Shown one piece after another: positions 17,766 through 25,163 of a DNA stretch of 64,000 nt. The position numbers and the translations under genes were made by a program. Under the pieces are notes generated by a model that worked only from the letters and a program-made list of their open reading frames with translations, was not told the origin of the DNA and did not search any database. Each line of letters opens with the position of its first letter. Position 1 is the first letter of the stretch. The DNA is from Providencia alcalifaciens (GTDB lineage: Bacteria > Pseudomonadota > Gammaproteobacteria > Enterobacterales > Enterobacteriaceae), in NCBI RefSeq assembly GCF_915403165.1, contig NZ_OU659204.1, positions 1,364,001 through 1,428,000 of the forward strand, written 5' to 3'.

Positions 17766-19028
17766 CTAAAAACCGACTGCAATACCAGCCCCGTAAACTG
17801 CACTGTCTTCATTATTCCAACTAATGGAACTACGAATATTGACATTATCATTGACATTATATTGTCCACCGAAGGCGGCAGCGTTGCCATTGCGATAATT
17901 TCCTAAACCTATTCCCATACTAAAATTGGTATTGTTGGTATACGGGATGTTAGCCATGGCAGAAACAGATGCGATACCTGCGTTAGCTCGGTCAGCATTC
18001 TTATCCATTTTGTTATCCAGTGAGTTGAGTCTGCCATTCATATTTTGTTCTAACATATCAACTCGTTGATTTGTATAGTTTCTGCTATCACTGATTGCTT
18101 TTGATTGAGCACTTTTAATTGAGGTATTTAATTGATCAGTTTTTTGATTTGTATAATGATGACTCTCTGTTATCGCGTTAGATTGCGATTCTTTAATATT
18201 ATTATTTAATTTTTGAGTTTTCTGATCAGTATATTGATTGCTTTCGCTGACAGCATTAGATTGTGACTCTTTAATATTATTATTCAGTTGCTGCGTTTTC
18301 TGGTCAGTATATTGATTGCTTTCATTGACTGCGTTGGATTGCGACTCTTTAATACTGTTATTTAATTGCTGCGTTTTCTGGTCAGTATATTGATTGCTTT
18401 CATTGACTGCGTTGGATTGCGACTCTTTAATACTGTTATTCAGTTGCTGCGTTTTCTGGTCAGTATATTGATTGCTTTCATTGACTGCGTTGGATTGCGA
18501 CTCTTTAATACTGTTATTCAGTTGCTGCGTTTTCTGGTCAGTATATTGATTGCTTTCATTGACTGCGTTGGATTGCGACTCTTTAATACTGTTATTTAAT
18601 TGCTGAGTTTTCTGATCAGTGTATTGATTGCTTTCGGTGATAGCATTAGCTTGGGCATCTTGAATATTGGAATCTAAAATTTTCACTTGTTCATCAGTAT
18701 AATTGATACCAACGCTAATAGCTTGAGTGGTGGAAGTTAAAATTCGAGTATTTAACTCAGTCACTTTTTTATTTGTATAGCTTTTATTGTTTTTTTCAGA
18801 AACCTCTATTGCGGTATTTAATTCTTCCGCCTTACTATCGGTATATTGTGTACCAATCCGAATGGCTTCCACCGCTGCTTTATTAATTTGATTTTGAATA
18901 TCATAGGGTTGTAGGCTAGTTAGTACTTTACTTGAAAATGAGTCGTTTTTTGATTCGCCCGCAACAGCATTAAAGGTTAATAAAATTGACATAATAGAGA
19001 GTAAATAGCTTTTTTGAATTTTTCTCAT
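17766..19028 (-). CDS. Trimeric autotransporter (YadA-like) with tandem repeats
   Basis: A 420-residue surface protein of the trimeric autotransporter adhesin type. It has a signal peptide (MRKIQKSYLLSIMSILLTFNAVAG), no globular head, and a stalk of 26-residue coiled-coil repeats with core NESNQYTDQKTQQLNN (about residues 60-330). The C-terminal YadA anchor is clear: ASVSAMANIPYT, FSMGIGLGNYRNGNAAAFGG, SSISWNNEDSAVYGAGIAVGF, ending in Phe as outer-membrane strands do. The near absence of a head suggests a short spike or a regulator of surface properties rather than a classical adhesin. Monocistronic. Confidence 0.88.
   Translation of the reverse strand: MRKIQKSYLLSIMSILLTFNAVAGESKNDSFSSKVLTSLQPYDIQNQINKAAVEAIRIGTQYTDSKAEELNTAIEVSEKNNKSYTNKKVTELNTRILTSTTQAISVGINYTDEQVKILDSNIQDAQANAITESNQYTDQKTQQLNNSIKESQSNAVNESNQYTDQKTQQLNNSIKESQSNAVNESNQYTDQKTQQLNNSIKESQSNAVNESNQYTDQKTQQLNNSIKESQSNAVNESNQYTDQKTQQLNNNIKESQSNAVSESNQYTDQKTQKLNNNIKESQSNAITESHHYTNQKTDQLNTSIKSAQSKAISDSRNYTNQRVDMLEQNMNGRLNSLDNKMDKNADRANAGIASVSAMANIPYTNNTNFSMGIGLGNYRNGNAAAFGGQYNVNDNVNIRSSISWNNEDSAVYGAGIAVGF
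18233..18700. repeat. 78-bp tandem repeat inside the autotransporter stalk
   Basis: Six 78-bp units with starts at 18233, 18311, 18389, 18467, 18545 and 18623. The four central units are nearly identical; the outer ones diverge. Each unit encodes 26 residues, so copy changes keep the frame and alter stalk length. Confidence 0.9.
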
Positions 19029-19452
19029 TTTAACAATCTCTTAAATAAAATAGTTAATTTTTCTGTTTATAATAATGTGGAATTAATTAAAGGTTTCTTG
19101 TTGATTAAATTATAGTGAATTCACGTATTGCACAAACTAAATAAATTGTTGCTACCTTTTGATTTTTTTCATTCAAATTTAAATAAAAGTAAGATTATTC
19201 CCATGAAAATAAAAATTAAGATATGCTGGTGAGATATTAATTAAAAAATAAGAAACAAAGATCTAACAGTTGAAGTTTAAATTTTACAAATAGGTGTTTT
19301 TTTATAAGAACAATAGAATTTATGGCTTCAAAGCCTAAATGTGATTCTCCACTCATTTGCAGGGATTAAAAATTTTGACTGTTTGTAAACAATATTTAAA
19401 AAGCTTACTATCGATTCAATGTTCACTAGTCTTCCATTAAATGGGGTTTTCT
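19029..19452. other. Intergenic stretch
   Basis: About 420 bp, very A+T-rich, between the divergent autotransporter and molbindin genes. No ORF or clear regulatory motif recognised. Confidence 0.4.
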
Positions 19453-19881
19453 ATGTCAATTTCAGCACGTAATCAGCTTACAGGAACGGTCGAATCAGTT
19501 GTGGCTGGTGTCGTTAATGATGAAGTGGTTTTAAGCTTAGGTAATGGTGAAACAATTTCGGCGGTGATCACGAAAAATAGTACCCAGTTGTTAGGCTTGG
19601 CGAAAGGTAAGCAGGCTGTTGCGATTATTAAAGCACCATGGGTTGTCTTGGTCTCGGATGAGCATGAGTATCTCTTTTCGGCTCGTAACCAATTCAACGG
19701 GCGTATTGATTCGATTGAGACGGGCAGCGTTAATGCTATTGTCCATTTGACGACAAGTGCAGGTACTAAATTATCTGCAGTGGTAACGAATAATAGCGTT
19801 GCTGAGATGAAACTAGCGGCAGGAAGCAAAGTCACTGCTATCGTGAAAGCATCCAGTGTGATTTTAGCGACGAAAAAATAG
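19453..19881 (+). CDS. Molybdate-binding protein with two Mop domains (molbindin)
   Basis: A 142-residue protein made of two Mop/TOBE units: SARNQLTGTVESVVAGVVNDEVVL... (about 3-70) and SARNQFNGRIDSIETGSVNAIVHL... (about 76-142). Such molbindins store molybdate in the cytoplasm. Start at 19453 (MSISARNQ) preferred over an ATG four codons earlier, since the Mop domain begins there. Molybdate storage fits a genome with three molybdopterin enzymes' worth of demand, including FdnG and TtrA in this window. Confidence 0.87.
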   Translation: MSISARNQLTGTVESVVAGVVNDEVVLSLGNGETISAVITKNSTQLLGLAKGKQAVAIIKAPWVVLVSDEHEYLFSARNQFNGRIDSIETGSVNAIVHLTTSAGTKLSAVVTNNSVAEMKLAAGSKVTAIVKASSVILATKK

Positions 19882-19903
19882 GTTAGATCACCCAATATTA
19901 CCA

Positions 19904-19930
19904 AGGTCGTAGTTTTTCTACGACCTACTA
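19904..19930 (+). terminator. Terminator after the molbindin gene
   Basis: Nine-base arms AGGTCGTAG/CTACGACCT, then a T-rich tail. Confidence 0.8.
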
Positions 19931-19942
19931 TTTTCTTACAAC

Positions 19943-20134
19943 TTATCTATCAGAGAGTTGCTGCTTATAAAAAATAACTCTCTCTGTTTCTATAACTCCA
20001 AGAGATTGATAAAGTTTTTGTGAAATTTCGTTATCTAGACTGGCATCGGAAGCTAGTTCTTTGCATTTATTCTCAATCGCCCATTATTTGACATTGTTGA
20101 TCAGCTCTTTAGCATATCTTCGCTTAATAAAAGT
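19943..20134 (-). pseudogene. Remnant of an AAC(6')-type aminoglycoside acetyltransferase
   Basis: Minus-strand frame, not an intact ORF: KRRYAKELINNVK, TAA at 20084-20086, then WAIENKCKELASDASLDNE, ISQKLYQSLGVIETERVIFY and a normal stop at 19943. By memory this is the C-terminal third of the AAC(6')-Ic/Ig group (ASD...N.ISQKVHQALGFEETERVIFY). The 5' two-thirds are missing; the fragment begins right at the stop codon of the KAS III-like gene. It holds an internal nonsense codon in place of the expected Gln/Glu. Confidence 0.8.
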
Positions 20135-20137
20135 AAA

Positions 20138-21289
20138 TTAAACAACGGTTAGATGCATAAATCCACCAGAGAAACGGCCGCTTTCAGGAACAAAGCATAA
20201 GATTTTTTCGCCTTTATTTAAACGCCCTGAATGTAATAACTCATGGATCATGATATAGATTGAGGCAGAGCCAGTATTTCCTCTTTCTGAGAGATTGGTA
20301 AACCAACGCTCTTGAGGGATCGTAAAATTGAGGTCAGTCAAGCATTCAGATACCGGTTGACGAAAATATTCGGATGAAATGTGAGGAAGGAACCAGTCAA
20401 TATTATTTGCTGAAATTCCATATTTTTCGATGACTTTTTGCAGTGGTTTTTTTAATGATAAAGCGATGATATTTTCATTAAGTAACCGGACATCTTGTTT
20501 AATAGAAAAAATTGAACGTTTAATCCATTCTTCTTGTGTTAATTGTTTCCAACCAATTAATTCTCCATTACTGTCTTTTTCTGCACCAGCATACATACAG
20601 GTGGGCATTTCATTGGCGTAAGATGAAATATCAATCCAATCAATACGTAATGATAAGCCTTGTGGATTGGGTTTATTTTCCAGCAAAAATGCACCTGCAC
20701 CATCGGAAAGCATCCAACGTAGAAAATCTTTTTCAAATGCAATTTCTGGGCGCTGAACTAATTGTTCGACCAATGCCTCATTTTCTGCTTGGAAATTACG
20801 AGCATGTAAAACGGGGGAGATAACTTCTGATGCAGCTGAAACTGCGTTTTGAGATTCACCGGAACTAACAGATAAATATGCATATTTTAAGGCGGTTAAC
20901 CCGGCTAGGCAAATACCTGATGTTGAAACAACTTCACAAGGAGGGTTGCCTAACTCACCATGAACCATGACTCCGTGGTTAGGCATAAGTTGGTCTGGTA
21001 GCGTAGTCGCTGCCGCTAAACATTCAATATCACCGAGAGAAAAATCCTCATCAACTAAGCCACAAATCGATTTAGCGGTAATTTGGGCATTATTGAAATT
21101 AGCAATTCCAGATAAAGGGTTAAGAACATAGTGACGTTTTTTGATTCCATTATTCTTAAGAACAATTCTAAGTGAACGGGAGGCTTTTTCTCCAACATAA
21201 CCTAAAATATTCTCTATGTTTTCATTGCTAATAGCATCGCCAGGAAGAAATATGGAGGTTTTTGTAATATAAGCATTAAGTTTACTCAT
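20138..21289 (-). CDS. 3-oxoacyl-ACP synthase III-like ketosynthase
   Basis: A 383-residue thiolase-fold enzyme of the KAS III (FabH-like) superfamily. The catalytic triad can be placed: Cys127 in [13 protein letters not shown], His in [11 protein letters not shown] (about residue 310), and Asn in [14 protein letters not shown] (about 345). The length exceeds FabH (about 317) and is nearer to secondary-metabolism KAS III proteins such as DarB/CerJ types, which make resorcinols or transfer acyl groups. No partner aromatase or ACP gene is visible. Monocistronic, with AGGGA before the ATG. Product unknown. Confidence 0.75.
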   Translation of the reverse strand: MSKLNAYITKTSIFLPGDAISNENIENILGYVGEKASRSLRIVLKNNGIKKRHYVLNPLSGIANFNNAQITAKSICGLVDEDFSLGDIECLAAATTLPDQLMPNHGVMVHGELGNPPCEVVSTSGICLAGLTALKYAYLSVSSGESQNAVSAASEVISPVLHARNFQAENEALVEQLVQRPEIAFEKDFLRWMLSDGAGAFLLENKPNPQGLSLRIDWIDISSYANEMPTCMYAGAEKDSNGELIGWKQLTQEEWIKRSIFSIKQDVRLLNENIIALSLKKPLQKVIEKYGISANNIDWFLPHISSEYFRQPVSECLTDLNFTIPQERWFTNLSERGNTGSASIYIMIHELLHSGRLNKGEKILCFVPESGRFSGGFMHLTVV

Positions 21290-21437
21290 GAGTTCCCTAT
21301 TTAAATAAAATACGTTAAATATTTACGTGAACAAAAGAATATACCCAAAGATAGTAAACGGATTTGTCATAAACTTTGTGAGTTTCTAATAAGTAATATT
21401 TTTACTCTTATTTAATTATGAGGGTTAATTTTGGAAA

Positions 21438-22052
21438 CTAATTATATTGTATTTCATCGTTCTTATTTAAATTACGCAACAAGGTATCAATACTCTGGTG
21501 ATAATAATCGGAGTCGCTTTTTTGAGTATCAATATTATTTCGGTTAGAAACAGCAAGCGCAGAACCATGGGTAAAATCGATCAGGATATACACCCACAAT
21601 GTTGCTTGTTCTGTGGCGTGATTAAGCTCTTTAGCCAGATTGATCAGCGTTTGTGTGACCCGCTGAGCTTCTTCAGGAAAAGCATTTGGGTGATTAAATA
21701 TTGATAACGTTAATTCAGGGTAACTCACAATACATTCTCGGTATTCAGTTAATAGGTGCTTTATTTGCTCGATTGGTGTTCCCGATAAACAAGGTATTAC
21801 CTTAGCGTAAACATGGTTGGCAATCGCTTTGACTAAACATTCTTTGTCTTCAAAATAGTAATAAATTGTCATGGGATTGATGCCCATTTCTTTAGCAAGT
21901 GCTCGCATACTGAGTGCTGAAAATCCATGAGAATCAATAAATATTATTGCAGCGCTGACAATTGCCTCGGCAGATATTTTGGGCTGTTTCTTATTTGGGC
22001 GTCCAACCGGTCTCGCTGTCAATGTTTTCGCTATCAATGCTTTATCTACCAT
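21438..22052 (-). CDS. TetR family repressor
   Basis: A 204-residue regulator with an N-terminal TetR helix-turn-helix: ISAEAIVSAAIIFIDSHGFSALSMRALAKEMGINPMTIYYYFEDKECLVKAI (about 27-78). The C-terminal half is a ligand-binding/dimer domain of TetR_C type. The ATG overlaps the TAA of the DHFR-like gene upstream (TAATG), so both come from one transcript. The palindrome at 22625-22645 before the operon is the likely operator, giving autoregulation. Confidence 0.88.
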   Translation of the reverse strand: MVDKALIAKTLTARPVGRPNKKQPKISAEAIVSAAIIFIDSHGFSALSMRALAKEMGINPMTIYYYFEDKECLVKAIANHVYAKVIPCLSGTPIEQIKHLLTEYRECIVSYPELTLSIFNHPNAFPEEAQRVTQTLINLAKELNHATEQATLWVYILIDFTHGSALAVSNRNNIDTQKSDSDYYHQSIDTLLRNLNKNDEIQYN

Positions 22053-22606
22053 TATTCGCCTTCATTCGATGACTGTTTTATTTCATAGTGGGATTGGATA
22101 AATCCAGAATCAAAGGTTTTAGTTTGTGTATGGTATAAGTGAATATCGTTAGGAATTTTACCAAACAATGGGCGACCAGAACCTAATAAAATGGGGACTC
22201 TAGTTATGGTCAGGTCACTGATCAAACCTTCAGAAATAAAAGATTGAACCACTTTTCCGCCATCAATATAGGCGTGATGATATCCTTCTTTTTTTAGCAT
22301 CGGCATGACTTTTTTGGGGGATAGGTCAACGAAGCGTACTTTTCCTATTAATTCTTCAGGGATAGTTTCTTGAGCGAGTGTTTTTGATAGCACAATGACC
22401 GGGCGATTATAAAACCAAGGTTGAATATGTTTTATTGTCTCGTAGGTACCTCTACCCATAATAATCACATCAATATTGGCAATAAATGCTTCATAACCGT
22501 GATCTTCACCAGTTGAATCTAGCTGAAGTAACCAGCTGATATCACCGTTTTCACGGGCTATAAAGCCATCAAGGCTGGTTGCAATAAAAACATGTCCAGT
22601 GGTCAT
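22052..22606 (-). CDS. Dihydrofolate reductase family protein (RibD_C)
   Basis: A 184-residue reductase-fold protein of the YwjB/YyaP type: FIATSLDGFIARENGDISWL at the N-terminus, IDVIIMGRGTYETIKHIQPW with the nucleotide-binding GRGTYE, PVIVLSKTL, and YIDGGKVVQSFISEGLISDLTITRVPILLGSGRPLF. The fold suggests NADPH-dependent reduction, but the substrate is unknown. It is the first gene of a two-gene operon with tetR. Confidence 0.85.
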   Translation of the reverse strand: MTTGHVFIATSLDGFIARENGDISWLLQLDSTGEDHGYEAFIANIDVIIMGRGTYETIKHIQPWFYNRPVIVLSKTLAQETIPEELIGKVRFVDLSPKKVMPMLKKEGYHHAYIDGGKVVQSFISEGLISDLTITRVPILLGSGRPLFGKIPNDIHLYHTQTKTFDSGFIQSHYEIKQSSNEGE

Positions 22607-22624
22607 GGTTGTACTCTCTGTAAG

Positions 22625-22645
22625 TTATTATACGTCGTATAATAA
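22625..22645 (-). promoter_or_regulatory. Perfect palindrome, likely TetR operator
   Basis: Arms TTATTATAC and GTATAATAA separated by GTC, 19 bp upstream of the DHFR-like ATG. The palindrome also contains TATAAT-like -10 sequences, so repressor binding would occlude the promoter. Confidence 0.75.
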
Positions 22646-22754
22646 ATTGATATATAGAATTTGCAATAGTGAAGTGCTTAATTTCTTATTAGGATAAAAT
22701 GCTCAAAATTGAGTATGTAAGATGTTAGAGGTGTATTGACAAAGCGCATCTACA

Positions 22755-22874
22755 GATTAGAATGATTCTCAATTGGTCTCTATGACTCGTAAGCGTTTAC
22801 GTCAATCAACGCATATAACTTTGTTGTACCAACAGTTATATGCTGTTGTGTATCCGCTGATTAATGGAGACTGT
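22755..22874. promoter_or_regulatory. Upstream region of the DUF2798 gene with a Fur-box-like sequence
   Basis: AGAATGATTCT (22759-22769 region) followed by CAATT resembles half of a Fur box (NAT-type AATGATNATTCTCAATT). The frame upstream of the DUF2798 ATG is open for 34 codons from another ATG but lacks a Shine-Dalgarno. Weak evidence. Confidence 0.25.
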
Positions 22875-23141
22875 ATGTCATATCAAGACCGTAATTATGT
22901 ATTAGGTATACCTAAACTTCCTATGAGAGCCCTATTTTTTCTGGTGCCTTTCTTTTTATCTTTAGTGATGAGCGGTATTGTTTCACTAATAAGTACTCTG
23001 CGTGCGCTGGGTTTTACTTCCGAGATTTATGAGCCTTGGATTAGTTCATGGGCCATTTCATGGATGATTGCATTCCCAACAGTATTATTTGTTTTGCCTA
23101 TCGCAAGACGTATATCACTGCTATTTGTTAAGCAAGCTTAA
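22875..23141 (+). CDS. DUF2798 membrane protein (88 aa)
   Basis: A small inner-membrane protein with two helices (PMRALFFLVPFFLSLVMSGIVSLIS and WAISWMIAFPTVLFVLPIARRI). The S..STLR.LG pattern and the WxxxWxxSWxxAFPTVL...P.ARR ending are typical of DUF2798. Start at 22875 chosen for the GGAG 8 bp upstream and family length. Function unknown. Confidence 0.8.
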   Translation: MSYQDRNYVLGIPKLPMRALFFLVPFFLSLVMSGIVSLISTLRALGFTSEIYEPWISSWAISWMIAFPTVLFVLPIARRISLLFVKQA

Positions 23142-23146
23142 ACAAT

Positions 23147-23170
23147 ATGCCACCTATTATTAGGTGGCAT
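23147..23170 (+). terminator. Hairpin after the DUF2798 gene
   Basis: Arms ATGCCACCTA and TAGGTGGCAT; a T-run follows only after 11 bases, so termination is uncertain. Confidence 0.55.
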
Positions 23171-23203
23171 GAATAGAGATTTTTTTGAGAAGAAAACATT
23201 TTT

Positions 23204-23527
23204 ATGTCATTAAAAATTATTGGATTATTTTTTTTAACTGCGATAGCAGAAATTTTGGGTTGCTACTTTCCCTATTTATGGATGAAAAAACAGGGGAGTA
23301 TTTGGCTGCTAGTACCCACAGTGCTCAGCTTAATGCTATTTGTTTGGTTATTAACGTTACACCCAGAAGCCAGTGGACGTATTTATGCAACCTATGGAGG
23401 CATTTATATTGTGACGGCATTGATCTGGCTAAAAGTGGTTGATGGTGTTTCTCTTGCCGCCACAGATTGGATTGGCGCGCTGGTGGTTTTACTTGGCGCA
23501 GGTATTATTATTAGCGGTTGGAAATAA
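23204..23527 (+). CDS. ynfA: YnfA family (UPF0060) membrane protein
   Basis: A 107-residue inner-membrane protein with four helices, resembling small multidrug transporters in size. Family sequences are clear: [45 protein letters not shown] and [19 protein letters not shown]. Its physiological substrate is unknown. It lies about 60 bp after the DUF2798 gene in the same direction. Confidence 0.92.
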   Translation: MSLKIIGLFFLTAIAEILGCYFPYLWMKKQGSIWLLVPTVLSLMLFVWLLTLHPEASGRIYATYGGIYIVTALIWLKVVDGVSLAATDWIGALVVLLGAGIIISGWK

Positions 23528-23531
23528 TACG

Positions 23532-23558
23532 TTAGTAAGCATATCACCTTCTTACTAA
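23532..23558. terminator. Inverted repeat between ynfA and the next convergent gene
   Basis: Perfect arms TTAGTAAG/CTTACTAA with an 11-nt loop. There is no T-run, so only a possible terminator. Confidence 0.4.
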
Positions 23559-23562
23559 TGCA

Positions 23563-24726
23563 CTATTTACTAGGGGTTGATTTAGGCAAAAAATCAGCTT
23601 TATCATATATTCCCCATGGGCTATCAAGCCCGAGAGAAAATGCAACTTGTGTATCATCGGTGATGATTCTGACAATTTTATCAGTAAATTTTTTTTTATT
23701 TCTTTCTAAGTGCCTTATTTCAGAGAAAGTGATGGGCTCGACATAATCGTGACCGTTAAATGAGCGGCGATTACCGTGCTTAAATGCTTTTTGGCCAATA
23801 TCAGAGAATAAAAAAGGGTTATTGTCCTCGTCGTTCCAGGTCATAAGGATCGAAAAGGCATTTTTCCTAAAAAAGTCCAATCCAATCTTACTGGTATTTC
23901 TAAATAAATGATTTTGAATTAACTCAAATAACCCTGTGATTATCTCTACTGACCTTAATTTATTATCTTTATTGAGTTCGGTCATCTTTATTTTAAATTC
24001 AGATAGTGATGTGCAGTTAAAAATCTCATGGTCGATAATATATTTATATAGTGCTTTAGGAACTGTTTTTTCAGATGTATTTTTAATAATAAGTCGATGA
24101 ATGAGCTTGTTTTTATCTTCAATAGATGATTCTTTTAAGTTGATATACTGAAATATATCCGCTTGATAACTATATTTATGAAGGTAATCTTTCCATAAAT
24201 ATAAACAAGAATTTAAATAGCTATCACTGAAATTTGGCTCATACTTAGGTTCGTGTTCAGATAATACGTCAATAAAAGTATTAAGCTGTTGATGTAAAGA
24301 TTGATACATATAATGCTTAGATGCATTGCCATAGTTCAAAATTTCTTTGTTTAAACCTAATGCCTGGTTGAAATTAGCAATTGTAGTAATAGATTTTTCT
24401 GGTTTAGTTGAGCGAATAAAACGACAGCTTTTTAATTGTGGTGTAGAAAAACCATATACGGCAATGCCTATCCTCTTATTTTCGTGGCTATTATTCAGTA
24501 GCGTATTCTTAATCTCATTTCTTAATGTATTGATAGATTCTGGGTTTGTTATCTTGGGCTGATTCATATGATGGTTTAATAGGCCGATAGGCGTTGACTC
24601 TATAGCTTTAACCTTTTCAACGAAGCCTTTAGCTACTCGCCAATTGGTAGGTATTTTATTGATATTACCCATTTTTTTAAATGGACCCTTGCAGTGGTAA
24701 GTAGGGGGAATATGAGTTAATGGCAT
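23563..24726 (-). CDS. Unrecognised 387-aa protein, possible secreted effector or toxin
   Basis: Not recognised. The protein is soluble, Lys/Asn/Ile-rich and strongly A+T-biased even for this region. It begins MPLTHIPPTYHCKGPFKK, with no Sec signal. A middle alpha-rich part (DSYLNSCLYLWKDYLHKYSYQADIF) leads to a C-terminal part with NRRSFNGHDYVEPITFSEIRHLE and SLGLDSPWGIYDKADF. The low-complexity polar N-terminus and base composition are like type III effectors, and some Providencia carry such systems, but no secretion or chaperone gene is nearby. Confidence 0.55.
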   Translation of the reverse strand: MPLTHIPPTYHCKGPFKKMGNINKIPTNWRVAKGFVEKVKAIESTPIGLLNHHMNQPKITNPESINTLRNEIKNTLLNNSHENKRIGIAVYGFSTPQLKSCRFIRSTKPEKSITTIANFNQALGLNKEILNYGNASKHYMYQSLHQQLNTFIDVLSEHEPKYEPNFSDSYLNSCLYLWKDYLHKYSYQADIFQYINLKESSIEDKNKLIHRLIIKNTSEKTVPKALYKYIIDHEIFNCTSLSEFKIKMTELNKDNKLRSVEIITGLFELIQNHLFRNTSKIGLDFFRKNAFSILMTWNDEDNNPFLFSDIGQKAFKHGNRRSFNGHDYVEPITFSEIRHLERNKKKFTDKIVRIITDDTQVAFSLGLDSPWGIYDKADFLPKSTPSK

Positions 24727-24986
24727 AGTTAATCTCAGTAATGGAATATTATTAGTGAGTGAAAAATATTAACGGATAGCGTCATTATATTCCTGCAAAA
24801 AGTGATTTTTAATAAAAATTGTTTAATTTATATAAAATTGACATTAGATTTAATAAAGGTTTTCTATATTCGAGAACATCAATGACACCAGTTATTGATT
24901 TGATTAGGATGCGAAAAATATAAGTATTTACCACAATGAAGATAATCTTATTTTCATTTTTTACTTAATCAAAATAATTAACCTAT

Positions 24987-25000
24987 TTGATCTAAATCAA
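24987..25000 (+). promoter_or_regulatory. FNR box upstream of fdnG
   Basis: TTGATCTAAATCAA is a perfect match to TTGAT-N4-ATCAA. In E. coli fdnG is activated by FNR at -41.5 and by NarL. A heptamer TACTCAT at 25013-25019 fits the NarL consensus TACYYMT. The rest of 24727-25163 holds no gene. Confidence 0.85.
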
Positions 25001-25163
25001 TTTAACAATAATTACTCATTAAGTGGTAATTTTAATGGCGAATTAACTACCTAAATGACATTAATTAACCTTTATTTTCACTTTCATTGATTTTAGGCAA
25101 TATCTAATTACAAGTGACTGATATTCTCTCCCGCGAATATACAAAAATAAAAAGAGGTTAATA

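Noticed and set aside
18366..18599. Plus-strand repeat ORF opposite the autotransporter
   Set aside because: It is only the mirror of the 78-bp coding repeat on the other strand.
18233..18700. A CRISPR array
   Set aside because: The 78-bp units are adjacent without spacers and keep one reading frame; they are coding repeats.
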